NCBI GenBank assembly: GCA_963643465.1
Contig: CAVIJT010000002.1
Coordinates: 186,001-250,000 of the forward strand
Direction of reading: 5' to 3'
DNA: 64,000 nt
DNA from: CAG-411 sp963643465
GTDB taxonomy: Bacteria > Bacillota > Clostridia > Lachnospirales > Lachnospiraceae
Below the pieces are notes generated by a model. That model did no database searches, was not told the DNA's origin, and worked only from the letters and a program-made list of their open reading frames with translations. This document shows positions 40,720 to 49,623 of this stretch, piece after piece. Within the stretch, counting starts at the first letter, position 1, and every line of letters starts with the position of its first letter. A program made the position numbers and the translations under genes.

Positions 40720-43341
40720 TTATTTTGCGTAAGGATAATATTTCATTTTTTTCGGTTTACCATATATTTTTTTGCCATTTTGAATAATATAAGATCGAAT
40801 ATACAATGTAGAATAATAGTAATCCCCAACATAAAGGCTAGCCTCAGTAATGTTATTATCTGTTATATTTTTTAGCTTTTTGTCATCCGAATAAATTTCG
40901 TATCCACTTACCTGTGGATCCTTACTCCAAGAAATCTTTACTACTTTCAAATTGACATATGCCTTAATTTTCACATTTTTCAACTGTTTTGGAATAATTC
41001 CTACACTTATAAATTTTGCGTCTAATCTTTTTGCAAGTCGATCTGCACATGTATTTGTCCATCCAACAATAGTCAATTTTTTTGCTGCCTCGTCCGAACA
41101 ATACATTTTTGCCGTAATAAGAGAAGTTGGCAATGTAACTTTTTCTAACTTGGTTGTGCCTTCTGTTGTTATTGCAAAGTTTCTCATATCCCCCTCTTTT
41201 ACTAATAATGTTTTCAACTTTCTACAATCTGTCAACGTAAGACCACTCTTGTAAACATTTTTTCCTAAAGTTAAACCCGTTAATTGAGACGCATAGGAAA
41301 ACGCATCTGCTTTTATGCGAGAAACAGTAGACGGTGTTGTATAGCTACCTTTTTTAGCATTTGGATAGAAAATAATTTTGTCTTTATCCTTATTGAACAA
41401 CACACCATCTTTTGCAGAGTATTTCTTATTTTTAGCATGAACTGTAATCTTTGCCAGCTTATTCATCTCAGATTTTCCATATAATAGCGCATCAATATTT
41501 CTCATTTTTCGTCCCAAGTGATAAGAAGTTTTAGCTGCAGGAACTGCAAAAATTTTACTTTTTTCTAAGTTTGTCAGCATACCATCATCTGTTGCATATA
41601 CCGAAGAACCAGAAGCAACCGCAAATCTTGATGCTTTATTTTCATCAGAAATTGCGCTTAAATCAGATGCTTCTGCAGCAAATGTAATGGTTCCTGTTTT
41701 TCCAGAAGGATACATACATAAAATAGTTTTGTCTTTTGTATATAAGATTCCCTCTTCCGAAGTAAAATGTTCATTTTTTGCCGAAACGCTAATGCTCTTT
41801 AAATTAGGTGCATCTATGATAACTCTTTGATCTCTTATCACTTGCAATGTTGATGGTAAAGAGATTTCTTCTACCGAAGAACCATCAAAGCACATTTTGA
41901 ACATTTTCGTTACCCCTTCTCCTATGGTAACCTTTTCAATTTCATGACATGAACCAAATGCGTTTTCTGAAATTTCTTTCACACTGTCAGGTGTTTTATA
42001 ATTTCCTGATTTATATGATGGAAATTTTAATAAGGTATTTTTTCCTTCATCATAAAGAACTCCATCTTCTGATGAGAAACTTTTATTATTCTCGTCAACT
42101 ACAAAGGCTGTTACCGAATTGAAAAAGGCATTATTTTCAATGTAAGATACATTTTTAGGTATTTTCACTGTTGTTAAAGAAGTACAATTTGAAAACACTC
42201 TGTCTTGAATGGCAGTCAAACTTTTTGATAACTGCACACTTTTTAAACTAGAACAATCCGCAAATGTAGCATACTGCAATGTACTAATTCTATCTGATAA
42301 AATGACCTTTTTCAAACTACTACAATTTTCAAAGGCTCCACTACCCAATACATCTACACTATTCGGAAGTTTTATATCTTCCAGACTACTGCATCTGTAA
42401 AATGCACCTGAAGCTATGTAAGAAAGACCATTTCTTAAAGTTACATTTCGCAACTGTTTACAATTTGCAAAAGCAGATTCCCTAATACTATCTACACTAC
42501 TAGGAATGGAAACAGACAGCAATGAAGTACAATTCTCAAAGGCTCTTGTTCCAATTTCCTCTATATTTGCTCCAAAGGTTACCCCTTCCAGGGAAGTACA
42601 ATTTTCAAATGTATAAGCTGGAATCTTTTTTAATTTATTAGAAAGCGAAATTCTTGTTAAAGACTTACAATTCCAAAATACACTGGTTCCTATTTTTCGA
42701 AGGGATTGTGGCAATGTAACATACTTTAATTGATAGCACCCTTCAAAACAAGAATTTCCTAAAACTTCAAGATTGGATGGCAATGTAATATTTTTCAAAG
42801 AACGACAATGATAAAACATATTTTTTCTCAATGCAGTTATCTTTGAAGGAATATTAATGTTTTCCAATTTTTTACACTGATAAAAAGCACTATTTCCAAT
42901 TGCAGTTACACTATCTGGAATTTGAATGCTTGTAACATCACAATTTCGAAACGCATCCTGTGCAATAGAAGTCACTGTACTTGGAACAACAAACGCACCT
43001 TCTTTTCCAGATGGGTAACGCACTAATTTTGTACCATCTTTTGTGTATAACACTCCATCTACTGCTTTAAAATATCTGTTGTTGCTGTCTACGGAAAAAG
43101 AGGTAACTTTCGTATGGTCAAAAACAGTAGTTGTAAATGCAGATACATTCGCACGAATGTATACGTTGCTGCTGCCGGAATACTTTGTTAAAACTCCATA
43201 AGAGTTTACTTTATAAGTATTTGATGATTTTGCTGACACAATTGCAGTCTCCGTAAAAACTCCCTCTGGTGATGCTACACTTGACACCATAGAAATGGAT
43301 AAACCAAGTGCCACCAATTTTCTTTTCATTGCTTTGTTCAT
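40720..43341 (-). CDS. Secreted BspA-type leucine-rich repeat protein
   Basis: 873 residues. A signal peptide occupies residues 1-37 (MKRKLVALGLSISMVSSV...). More than fifteen LRR_5/BspA-type repeats of about 23 residues follow, with the pattern IPSxVxxIxxxAFxNCxxL. Intervening beta segments of the form FTSEEGILYTKDKTIL recur. A fibronectin-III-like domain ends the protein (VKISWSKDPQVSGYEIYSDD). There is no LPXTG. BspA-like proteins mediate adhesion to host or other bacteria. ATG 43341 follows AAGGAG. The LytTR pair downstream may regulate it. Confidence 0.88.
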   Translation of the reverse strand: MNKAMKRKLVALGLSISMVSSVASPEGVFTETAIVSAKSSNTYKVNSYGVLTKYSGSSNVYIRANVSAFTTTVFDHTKVTSFSVDSNNRYFKAVDGVLYTKDGTKLVRYPSGKEGAFVVPSTVTSIAQDAFRNCDVTSIQIPDSVTAIGNSAFYQCKKLENINIPSKITALRKNMFYHCRSLKNITLPSNLEVLGNSCFEGCYQLKYVTLPQSLRKIGTSVFWNCKSLTRISLSNKLKKIPAYTFENCTSLEGVTFGANIEEIGTRAFENCTSLLSVSIPSSVDSIRESAFANCKQLRNVTLRNGLSYIASGAFYRCSSLEDIKLPNSVDVLGSGAFENCSSLKKVILSDRISTLQYATFADCSSLKSVQLSKSLTAIQDRVFSNCTSLTTVKIPKNVSYIENNAFFNSVTAFVVDENNKSFSSEDGVLYDEGKNTLLKFPSYKSGNYKTPDSVKEISENAFGSCHEIEKVTIGEGVTKMFKMCFDGSSVEEISLPSTLQVIRDQRVIIDAPNLKSISVSAKNEHFTSEEGILYTKDKTILCMYPSGKTGTITFAAEASDLSAISDENKASRFAVASGSSVYATDDGMLTNLEKSKIFAVPAAKTSYHLGRKMRNIDALLYGKSEMNKLAKITVHAKNKKYSAKDGVLFNKDKDKIIFYPNAKKGSYTTPSTVSRIKADAFSYASQLTGLTLGKNVYKSGLTLTDCRKLKTLLVKEGDMRNFAITTEGTTKLEKVTLPTSLITAKMYCSDEAAKKLTIVGWTNTCADRLAKRLDAKFISVGIIPKQLKNVKIKAYVNLKVVKISWSKDPQVSGYEIYSDDKKLKNITDNNITEASLYVGDYYYSTLYIRSYIIQNGKKIYGKPKKMKYYPYAK

Positions 43342-43550
43342 ATTTCATTTTCTCCTTTTTATTTTCTATAAATATCCCCATTTAGAACTATGTAAATAAA
43401 TATTCTGAATGGCTATCTGTAAGTAATACTTTTTTTCTAATCAAAAAGCTACACTTTTTTTGAAAAATTTTAAAAAAAATGAAAAAAGTTCCATTTCAAC
43501 TTATGTCGTTTGTACCAAACAATGATTTTTTTACCAAAGGCAAACATCTT

Positions 43551-44510
43551 TTACTGATTATATTTTGGTCGCATCAAACTTCCTTCCCCAAAGGTATACT
43601 CTGGTGTTCGAAGCGGGTAAGAAAGCTCCGTTTCATAATACCATGGATTTTCCTCATGTTGTGGATTTTTCAATATATGAAACTGTTGAGCAGGCATATA
43701 GCCTTGTGCCAACAAAAAGGCTTTTTCCCCCTTTTCATTTTCACAGACATCCACTACCATCACCACATGTCCCGGACTTCCACCACATATAAAAATATCT
43801 CCCGATTCTATCTCCTTATGTTCTATCCCTTTTGATTCCTGCTCCAAAGAAAGGGTACTTGCATAACTAAACACAGTTCGTAAATAACTCTCCAACGTTT
43901 CTTTGGAAGCATCTGCATTTGTCCCTTGATACCAACTGGTATCATTTCCATTCACACTCACACGCATTCCCTTGCTCCATTTATCAAAATCACAAGAAAA
44001 TCCATTTACAAACTGAAATTTCATTTTCTCATATTGGTTCTGTTTATAAAAATACTCAGCATACATGCGAATGACAGAATCCGCACATTGTTGCAAATCC
44101 CCATCCGTCATGTCCATATCAAATACTGCTACATGTGCATTTTGGTTTGTTTTTTCATTGCCATTATAAAGCAATACAGGCTGACCATCTTCACATAAAG
44201 GATAGTTTTCTAAAAATGCACCAAAAGAGTTTTTCTTATATTGGATACGGGTGAAGCCATCTGGTACTGTAATTCGTTCTTTCAAGCAGATACCAGATTC
44301 GTTGATATAGTCTTGTTTTGCTTCTGCTGTCGGCTGAATTTCCTGTGTATCTTCTTTGGAATCTGCCTGACTGGTCGCTTGGCTTTGTTGCTCCTGATTT
44401 TGTTCTATTGTTTTATTATTTTGCTTTTTTGGTGCTTCTTTACAGCCATTGGCAAAGGACAGGCATAGAAGCAAAGTGAGTATTGTTGTGATTTTATGAT
44501 GTTTTTGCAT
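43551..44510 (-). CDS. DUF4846 family lipoprotein
   Basis: 319 residues. The lipobox LSFANGC gives a lipid-anchored Cys at about residue 23, followed by a Gln/Asn/Lys-rich linker to ~80. The rest matches DUF4846: DGFTRIQYKKNSFGAFLENY, DGDLQQCADSVIRMYAEYFY, CDFDKWSKGMR, SGDIFICGGSPGHVVMVVDV and LLAQGYMPAQQFHILKNP. The Ser/His/Asp-like conserved residues hint at an enzyme, but no function is established. Confidence 0.85.
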   Translation of the reverse strand: MQKHHKITTILTLLLCLSFANGCKEAPKKQNNKTIEQNQEQQSQATSQADSKEDTQEIQPTAEAKQDYINESGICLKERITVPDGFTRIQYKKNSFGAFLENYPLCEDGQPVLLYNGNEKTNQNAHVAVFDMDMTDGDLQQCADSVIRMYAEYFYKQNQYEKMKFQFVNGFSCDFDKWSKGMRVSVNGNDTSWYQGTNADASKETLESYLRTVFSYASTLSLEQESKGIEHKEIESGDIFICGGSPGHVVMVVDVCENEKGEKAFLLAQGYMPAQQFHILKNPQHEENPWYYETELSYPLRTPEYTFGEGSLMRPKYNQ

Positions 44511-44616
44511 AATGTATTTTCTCCTTGCATTTTCTTTTTAAACAGTGATGTCAACTTCTATTTTATATATTTATGGTTAAAATTGTAAAGTTATAAAACG
44601 TATTTTCCTGTAACAT

Positions 44617-44640
44617 AAAAGAACCACTTACTGTGGTCCC
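44617..44640 (-). terminator. Probable terminator after the marR operon
   Basis: GAACCAC/GTGGTCC form a 7-bp stem (one G-T) with a 5-nt loop and TTTT on the minus strand, 50 bp beyond the stop at 44691. Confidence 0.55.
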
Positions 44641-44690
44641 AATTTAGATATTTATACAAAATCAGCAATACACATCAAAGAATTTTTTTC

Positions 44691-45080
44691 TCATTTAACA
44701 TCTCTTATTCTCATAACTACAATAGGGGCAAGTAATGCCGTTAAAACCACAATCAACCATGTGTTTCCTGATAAAATATTATATGATTGAAGCAAGTCAG
44801 CAAATCCACCACCTTCTTTTATGTATGCAACTAAGTCAAATAAATTGGTTAATATAAACCATATCACACCAAAAATAATATAATCCCTTTTAACACAATT
44901 TTTTATTTGGGGTACAAGAAAATATGCAACTATAAATATACAAACACTTAGAATAATACCACTTAATGGAAGTGCCAATCCACCTAATTTAACAAGAATA
45001 TATTCTCGGAATCCACCATTTAATATTGCTATGGGTATAATCATAATCCATATTAAAATTGCCATTATATACTTCTTCAT
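44691..45080 (-). CDS. Four-TM membrane protein of unknown function
   Basis: 129 residues with four TMs (YIMAILIWIMIIPIAIL; LALPLSGIILSVCIFIVAYFLV; DYIIFGVIWFILTNLF; WLIVVLTALLAPIVVM). I do not recognise a family. It is the third gene of a marR-flavodoxin operon, 10 bases after the flavodoxin, with a G-rich ribosome-binding site. It may be a quinone or redox-linked membrane protein, or simply regulated with the flavodoxin. Confidence 0.65.
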   Translation of the reverse strand: MKKYIMAILIWIMIIPIAILNGGFREYILVKLGGLALPLSGIILSVCIFIVAYFLVPQIKNCVKRDYIIFGVIWFILTNLFDLVAYIKEGGGFADLLQSYNILSGNTWLIVVLTALLAPIVVMRIRDVK

Positions 45081-45090
45081 AGTCCCCCCG

Positions 45091-45621
45091 TTACTCCTCT
45101 TCTATAAATTTTAACATCGGTTCCAAATACTTTTTATCCGTCCAATCGCATTTCTGTCCTACTGCACACATCAATGCTTTTTGCCAAGGTTCATACTCAT
45201 CCGGATTTTGTTTCGCTACTGCTTTTTGTAACAATTTGCAAAGTGTTCTGTCTCCAAAAGTCATCCTTTCTTCATCCCATGCTCCACGACAATAAAACAA
45301 CGGAACTTTATTTAATTCATCTTTGAAATGTATTTCTCTTATCTGCATTATAGCTTTGTCATCATATGGGGATGCACCAACTGCAAATACAGCTATTTTT
45401 TTATCGAAAACACTATTTATATTCTTCTTTAGAAAATGTAACCCAGCTATTCCTGAAGCATAAACACCCCCTCCCAAAACTATCACATCGTATTTCTGTA
45501 AGTGTGCCACTTTAACACTTTTTGTTTCAACGCAGTCATAACCTGTTTTTTCTACCAGCCATTCAGCATACTTTTTAGTTGCTCCATATTTTGATTGATA
45601 TAAAATAATTCCTTTACTCAT
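45091..45621 (-). CDS. Flavodoxin-domain protein (HemG/FldA-like)
   Basis: 176 residues from ATG 45621, which overlaps the marR stop in ATGAGTAA and follows AAGGAG. The N-terminal FMN phosphate loop is LYQSKYGATKKYAEWL. GGGVYASGIAGLHFLKKN and FAVGASPYDDKAI give the other loops. Closest in type to protoporphyrinogen-oxidase-like flavodoxins. Coupled to marR, so it is probably induced by the MarR ligand. Confidence 0.82.
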   Translation of the reverse strand: MSKGIILYQSKYGATKKYAEWLVEKTGYDCVETKSVKVAHLQKYDVIVLGGGVYASGIAGLHFLKKNINSVFDKKIAVFAVGASPYDDKAIMQIREIHFKDELNKVPLFYCRGAWDEERMTFGDRTLCKLLQKAVAKQNPDEYEPWQKALMCAVGQKCDWTDKKYLEPMLKFIEEE

Positions 45622-46096
45622 ATTCTGCAATCTCCTTTAGATTGTCTTCTATCTGTATAATTGTCTGTATTGTTACTTGTAATTGTTCCTCCGAAACGCC
45701 TGCAAACATTTTTTTCATAATATTTGTAGTTATCTCATCATTTTCAGAGCAAAATTGTCTACAATAATTTGTAAGATAAATACGCTGCTTTCTTTTATCT
45801 TTCTCATCAACGATTATAGAAACAAATCCCTTCTTTTCCAACTTCAACAAAATCTGCTTTACATTTTGATGAGAACTCCCCATTATCTCTGCCAGTTCTT
45901 TTACTGTTGGACTATCCTTGCACAAGTTAACACATATAATAGTAAAAAACTGCTTCCAACTAATTTCTTTCATTATACTATCAGCAACAGCTTGAAATCT
46001 GTTCTCAAATGCACTGAATAACCCCAACAAAAAATATGATAATTCAATCCCTGTAAAATCTACTTTATCGCTGTTAATAACTTCTTTGATGTTCAT
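45614..46096 (-). CDS. MarR-family transcriptional regulator
   Basis: 160 residues from ATG 46096 (GGAGGG upstream). The winged helix is TVKELAEIMGSSHQNVKQILLKLEKKGFVSIIVDEKDKR, here at about residues 63-101, with the wing DEKDKRKQRIYLT. First gene of an operon with a flavodoxin and a membrane protein. Tandem palindromes just upstream suggest autorepression. Confidence 0.88.
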   Translation of the reverse strand: MNIKEVINSDKVDFTGIELSYFLLGLFSAFENRFQAVADSIMKEISWKQFFTIICVNLCKDSPTVKELAEIMGSSHQNVKQILLKLEKKGFVSIIVDEKDKRKQRIYLTNYCRQFCSENDEITTNIMKKMFAGVSEEQLQVTIQTIIQIEDNLKEIAEYE

Positions 46097-46111
46097 TACG
46101 CCCTCCAATAT

Positions 46112-46145
46112 GTAATATATTACCTTTTTAAGGTAACACATTACC
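46112..46145. promoter_or_regulatory. Tandem palindromic operator upstream of marR
   Basis: Three overlapping symmetric units: GTAATATATTAC (46112-46123), TTACCTT-TTT-AAGGTAA (46120-46136) and GGTAACACATTACC (46132-46145, imperfect centre). They lie 16-50 bp upstream of the marR start and fit a MarR dimer binding twice. The divergent side holds a terminator, so the target is the marR operon. Confidence 0.6.
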
Positions 46146-46166
46146 TAAATTCTGTCAATAGAAAAA

Positions 46167-46184
46167 GACGGATACTTATCCGCC
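46167..46184 (-). terminator. Small terminator after the EFR1 ferredoxin gene
   Basis: CGGAT/ATCCG with an outer G-C pair and 4-nt loop, followed by TTTTTC on the minus strand. Confidence 0.5.
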
Positions 46185-46252
46185 TTCATCTCAACACAAA
46201 TAACAAAAATCTCTTCTTTCAAAAGCTCTAAAGAACTGAAATTTGTACACCT

Positions 46253-47017
46253 TTATTTTAAATATTTTTCAATAGATGTTTGCTCAACAACTGTTTTTCC
46301 AAGCAGTGTGATTGCTTGTTTTGGACACGCATTCACACACCTATAACATACCGAACATGTATCCTTGCCCATTGCTTTGTTATCTTTCATAACGATATTT
46401 TTAGTCGGACATATCTTTACACATTTAGAACATCCAAAACATTTTTCAGCATCTACCTTTAATTTATCACTATATTTTCTGGTTCTATGACCAAACCATA
46501 ATCTCTGTGACAAGAAACCTACCAAACGAGATAATGTTCCTAATCCTTCTTGTGGATATTTTCCATTCTTTATACGAGCGACCGCCTTTACAATTTTACT
46601 ACTAGCATTTTCCACAAGTTGAATATTCTTTTTTAGAGAACGCTTTAATACTTTCTCATCAGCAATACTATCTGGCATTTGCAGATGCAATCCACCAGTA
46701 ATTTTTGCACCATATTGCTTTAACAAACGCCCCAATACTCCTGCACCATCTCCACTAAATAATGCCATTGTAGCAATAATAAAAACTTTTTTTCCTTGCC
46801 ACACCGAAGAATTGTTATGTATAAAATCAACCAAGATTTTGGGAACTGAACTATATTGCACAGGATAACTAAATACTATTTCGTCATGATTATTTATCTG
46901 CTCTATAAGGTCCTTATCTTCAATAGAAAGCAGAACAGAATGATTACTATATTCTCTTAAAAACACCTCTAATGCATATCTTGAATTACCTGTCCCGCTA
47001 AAATATATACCTATCAT
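46253..47017 (-). CDS. EFR1-type flavodoxin-ferredoxin protein
   Basis: 254 residues. The N-terminal flavodoxin half starts IGIYFSGTGNSRYALEVF and includes IVFSYPVQYSSVPKILVDFI. The C-terminal half has two [4Fe-4S] motifs: CFGCSKCVKICPT and CSVCYRCVNACPK. It is likely an electron carrier or oxidoreductase using FMN and clusters. It is next to another flavodoxin-like reductase transcribed in the same direction. Confidence 0.9.
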   Translation of the reverse strand: MIGIYFSGTGNSRYALEVFLREYSNHSVLLSIEDKDLIEQINNHDEIVFSYPVQYSSVPKILVDFIHNNSSVWQGKKVFIIATMALFSGDGAGVLGRLLKQYGAKITGGLHLQMPDSIADEKVLKRSLKKNIQLVENASSKIVKAVARIKNGKYPQEGLGTLSRLVGFLSQRLWFGHRTRKYSDKLKVDAEKCFGCSKCVKICPTKNIVMKDNKAMGKDTCSVCYRCVNACPKQAITLLGKTVVEQTSIEKYLK

Positions 47018-47078
47018 AAGTCAATCTCCATCAATCCCGTTTTTATCTCTTTCACACAAACTAACCAGACCTTCCCCA

Positions 47079-47768
47079 TCATTTTTTCCAAGGTTTCTTT
47101 CCTTTTGTCCAGCCCAATGCCTTCCAATAATTAGCATCTGCTTCATTAAAACCATTTTTCTGTACCATTGACATAATACTAAAAAACACTCTGGTTTTTA
47201 TAGTAGGTTTTACCTTGCCTGCACGAGATAAAATTTTTTTTGCAAGCGAAGCTGTTTTCCTTTCAATTTTACTTTTTATTCTCGGCTTTACCATTTCCCA
47301 TCTTGTTTCCATAACCGCAACACCAAGTTTATATGTACGAGCACAGCCCCAGAAAAATGTACTATCCGCCATATCCTTTATTGTACTTCGCATGCCAGCA
47401 CCTGCAGCCGTCGAAATACAAACCGCCTGCTTTGAAAACATTTTTTCTTCAGGACGATGAACCATATATCTATATCCGTAATGGTCAAGAAAAGATTTCA
47501 TTGCACCAGTAGCATGCATAACATATACCGGACTCGCAAGAATTATTACATCAGCATTGTCTAATGCTTCAGTAAGCGGCTTCAATTTTTCATAATCGGG
47601 ACAACTTGTTTCCTTGATAAAACAGCCAGTACAACCTTTACAATAGCAATCAAAATCCTTCGGTAGAAAAAATTCTGTAACTTCTCCGCCAAGTTTATCA
47701 CAAAGCTGCTTCGCTATATTATAGGTAGAACCTTTGTGGCTCTGTCCATGTATAACAGTAATTTTCAT
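47079..47768 (-). CDS. NAD(P)H-dependent FMN reductase-like flavoprotein
   Basis: 229 residues. IHGQSHKGSTYNIAKQL is the FMN phosphate loop; FDCYCKGCTGCFIKETSCP is the Cys-containing segment typical of iron-sulfur flavoprotein-like NADPH:FMN oxidoreductases; ADVIILASPVYVMHATGAMK and ICISTAAGAG-like segments follow. AAGGAG precedes the ATG. Probably reduces quinones or other small molecules. Confidence 0.85.
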   Translation of the reverse strand: MKITVIHGQSHKGSTYNIAKQLCDKLGGEVTEFFLPKDFDCYCKGCTGCFIKETSCPDYEKLKPLTEALDNADVIILASPVYVMHATGAMKSFLDHYGYRYMVHRPEEKMFSKQAVCISTAAGAGMRSTIKDMADSTFFWGCARTYKLGVAVMETRWEMVKPRIKSKIERKTASLAKKILSRAGKVKPTIKTRVFFSIMSMVQKNGFNEADANYWKALGWTKGKKPWKK

Positions 47769-47779
47769 CGTTTTCTCCT

Positions 47780-48007
47780 TTATTTTTTTCTAATCGGATG
47801 TCTAATAACGTTTTTCCATTTCTCCGGAGCAACCAACATCACTACCTGACTTATGGATGCTATCGTATCTGGAATTTTTGTAATTGATTCTGTTCTTAAA
47901 ATATCATTTGGTGCTGGAATAGCAAACCAAATGATATTAGGAATCATAATAGCTATAAAAAGAACTAAAGCCCACATATCAAAGCCCATTTTATATTTTT
48001 TTACCAT
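47780..48007 (-). pseudogene. Truncated small membrane protein
   Basis: 75 residues from ATG 48007, which follows GGAGG at good spacing. One TM (MWALVLFIAIMIPNIIWFAIP) is followed by APNDILRTESITKIPDTIASISQVVMLVA, then an abrupt basic end KWKNVIRHPIRKK. The start resembles a multi-TM clostridial membrane protein family of much greater length, so the end is probably missing through a deletion or frameshift. Calling it decayed is inference; it may still be translated. Confidence 0.5.
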
Positions 48008-48150
48008 CTGCAACCTCCGTGGACATTCTTTTCTATCATAATAATTTACATACATCTGCATTTGTCCGATGTCTTGATGTTTCAGTTCGCCTATTTTCAA
48101 GTCAAACAATACAAAGCATTTCAACAGACGATTATAAGTAGGTTTTTAAA
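48005..48150 (-). pseudogene. Fragment of a DUF1016 (YhcG-type) PD-(D/E)XK nuclease gene
   Basis: In one minus frame the translation reads YNRLLKCFVLFDLKIGELKH, then QDIGQMQMYVNYYDRKE. This is the catalytic PD-(D/E)XK core of DUF1016 proteins, with the D-x-K in FDLKIG. Only about 40 codons remain and neither end of the gene is present. The fragment runs into the ribosome-binding site of the neighbouring membrane-protein gene. Confidence 0.75.
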
Positions 48151-48199
48151 TTGGGGAAACACTGTTTCCCCAATTGCATTATTCTTTTTGTTTTGCCAT

Positions 48200-48271
48200 T
48201 TATGCTTCATTATCCTTAACCAAGCTAACTATATCACCAAGATTACAATCCAAATATTCACATAATCTCAT
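48200..48271 (-). pseudogene. C-terminal fragment of an XRE-type HTH regulator
   Basis: A 23-codon frame reads MRLCEYLDCNLGDIVSLVKD and NEA, then a stop. LCEYLDCNLGDI is the last helix of small Cro/CI-type (YozG-like) regulators, usually LCxxLxCxPGDI. The DNA-binding helices are missing and TAG lies immediately upstream. Confidence 0.6.
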
Positions 48272-48475
48272 CTAATGCCACTCACTGTTACATAGTATAT
48301 CACATTATCTCAAACACTCCCACTCAAAGTTTAACTTTCTAAATTTGAATTTTAAAAACTCATACACCAATGTAGCCAAACAAAACTTCTACAAACCTTA
48401 AGAACTGTATTTATTTTACTAAACTTCCAAAATTCGTACAATAAACTGCTGGTTTAAAAGCCAGAAACCATTATA

Positions 48476-48806
48476 CTGGTTAGAGTGTCAAAAGCTCACA
48501 ACCTAAATTGAACTTGTCAAATTACACAACGATAAAATAACAGTTTGCAGATGGTGTCCGTGCCAGACAAACACAAGCAGACGGTAGGAGAATTTCGCCC
48601 AATTTTGTGAGTAAGCGCAGATGCCGTAGATTGTTTGAACAAAGTGAGTTATCGAAGGCATCTGCCAATAGGCGACGGAGCAAAATGGGCGAAATCGACG
48701 TGTCTGCGGTGGTTTGCTGGCACGGACACCATCTGCAAATCGCAATCTTAAATTGTGCAATTTGACAAGTGCTAAAAAAATTACAGACTTTTGACACTCT
48801 ATCCAG
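48476..48806. mobile_element. ~330-bp palindromic MITE-like element
   Basis: Outer inverted ends TAGAGTGTCAAAAG (48481-48494) and CTTTTGACACTCTA (48788-48801) extend to CTGG/CCAG beyond one mismatch. Next come AACTTGTCAAATT / AATTTGACAAG-like arms. A perfect 23-nt pair follows at 48544-48566 and 48717-48739, then interrupted arms with ATTTCGCCC/GGGCGAAAT, and a central hairpin GCAGATGCC (48617-48625) / GGCATCTGC (48657-48665) with a 31-nt loop. The whole can fold into one long hairpin. The core is GC-richer than its surroundings. It carries no credible gene. Target-site duplication is not evident. Confidence 0.85.
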
Positions 48807-48815
48807 CTATTTACT

Positions 48816-49619
48816 CTAATTTCCTGTACTTTTATAGCGTTTCACGCTAATCCTCCAAAAGCCATAAGCTACAAGATAAAGAACCACACCCACTACTGGT
48901 GCGATATACATATATATTTCATTATAATTAGCCATATCCTGTTTTCGAAGCAAATACTGTGCAGGGAAATAATTTACAAAGGCAAACGGCACCACATAAA
49001 TCATTAATCCTTGTATCAGCTTGTTATATATACTAATCGGGTATCCTGCAAATTTTCTCATATTCCAGTAAAAAATTTCCCGAAGACTATTGGTTTCCAC
49101 AAAATAAAAGCTAAGTGCTGAAAAGAAAATAAACATACCACCCTGTATTAATACTCCACCCAAAATTGCACCTATATAATACAATACGGTTATAACATCC
49201 CATTCAATTCCCACGCGCCCGGCCGAAAAAAGAAATAGTAAAATTCCAAGAGTACCATGACCTGCAGATGCCATCAAATCTGCATTATTTAATATTAATT
49301 GAAACAATAATCCTCTTGGTCTTACAAGCAGACGGTCAAATCTGCCTTCTCGAATCATACTGAAAAAATCCCTCAAGTCTGCAAATAAAGAAACCACAAA
49401 CGCATAGGTTAAAAACAAAATACTAAACAAAAATAGCATTTCATTTACATTCCAGTCATTAATTTTATTAAACTTTAACAATGCCAGATATATCACAATG
49501 ATATTGGTAGATTCCCGAATAAAAACAGCCATTGTGGCAACTATAGTATCCACTCGATATTGCATTCTGGTAAGAATACTCATTTTTAAGGATTGCATTG
49601 CAATTCTAATCTCTCCCAT
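48816..49619 (-). CDS. ABC-2 type permease, second subunit
   Basis: 267 residues, six TMs, with conserved IREGRFDRLLVRPRGLLFQLI and FPAQYLLRK segments of the COG3694-type permeases. It is the last gene of a four-gene exporter operon and starts four bases after the first permease. Confidence 0.82.
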   Translation of the reverse strand: MGEIRIAMQSLKMSILTRMQYRVDTIVATMAVFIRESTNIIVIYLALLKFNKINDWNVNEMLFLFSILFLTYAFVVSLFADLRDFFSMIREGRFDRLLVRPRGLLFQLILNNADLMASAGHGTLGILLFLFSAGRVGIEWDVITVLYYIGAILGGVLIQGGMFIFFSALSFYFVETNSLREIFYWNMRKFAGYPISIYNKLIQGLMIYVVPFAFVNYFPAQYLLRKQDMANYNEIYMYIAPVVGVVLYLVAYGFWRISVKRYKSTGN

Positions 49620-49623
49620 GTTC

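Noticed and set aside
48503..48797. Overlapping minus-strand frames of 85 and 91 codons
   Set aside because: They lie wholly in the palindromic element, have no ribosome-binding site, and their openness follows from the GC-rich inverted arms.
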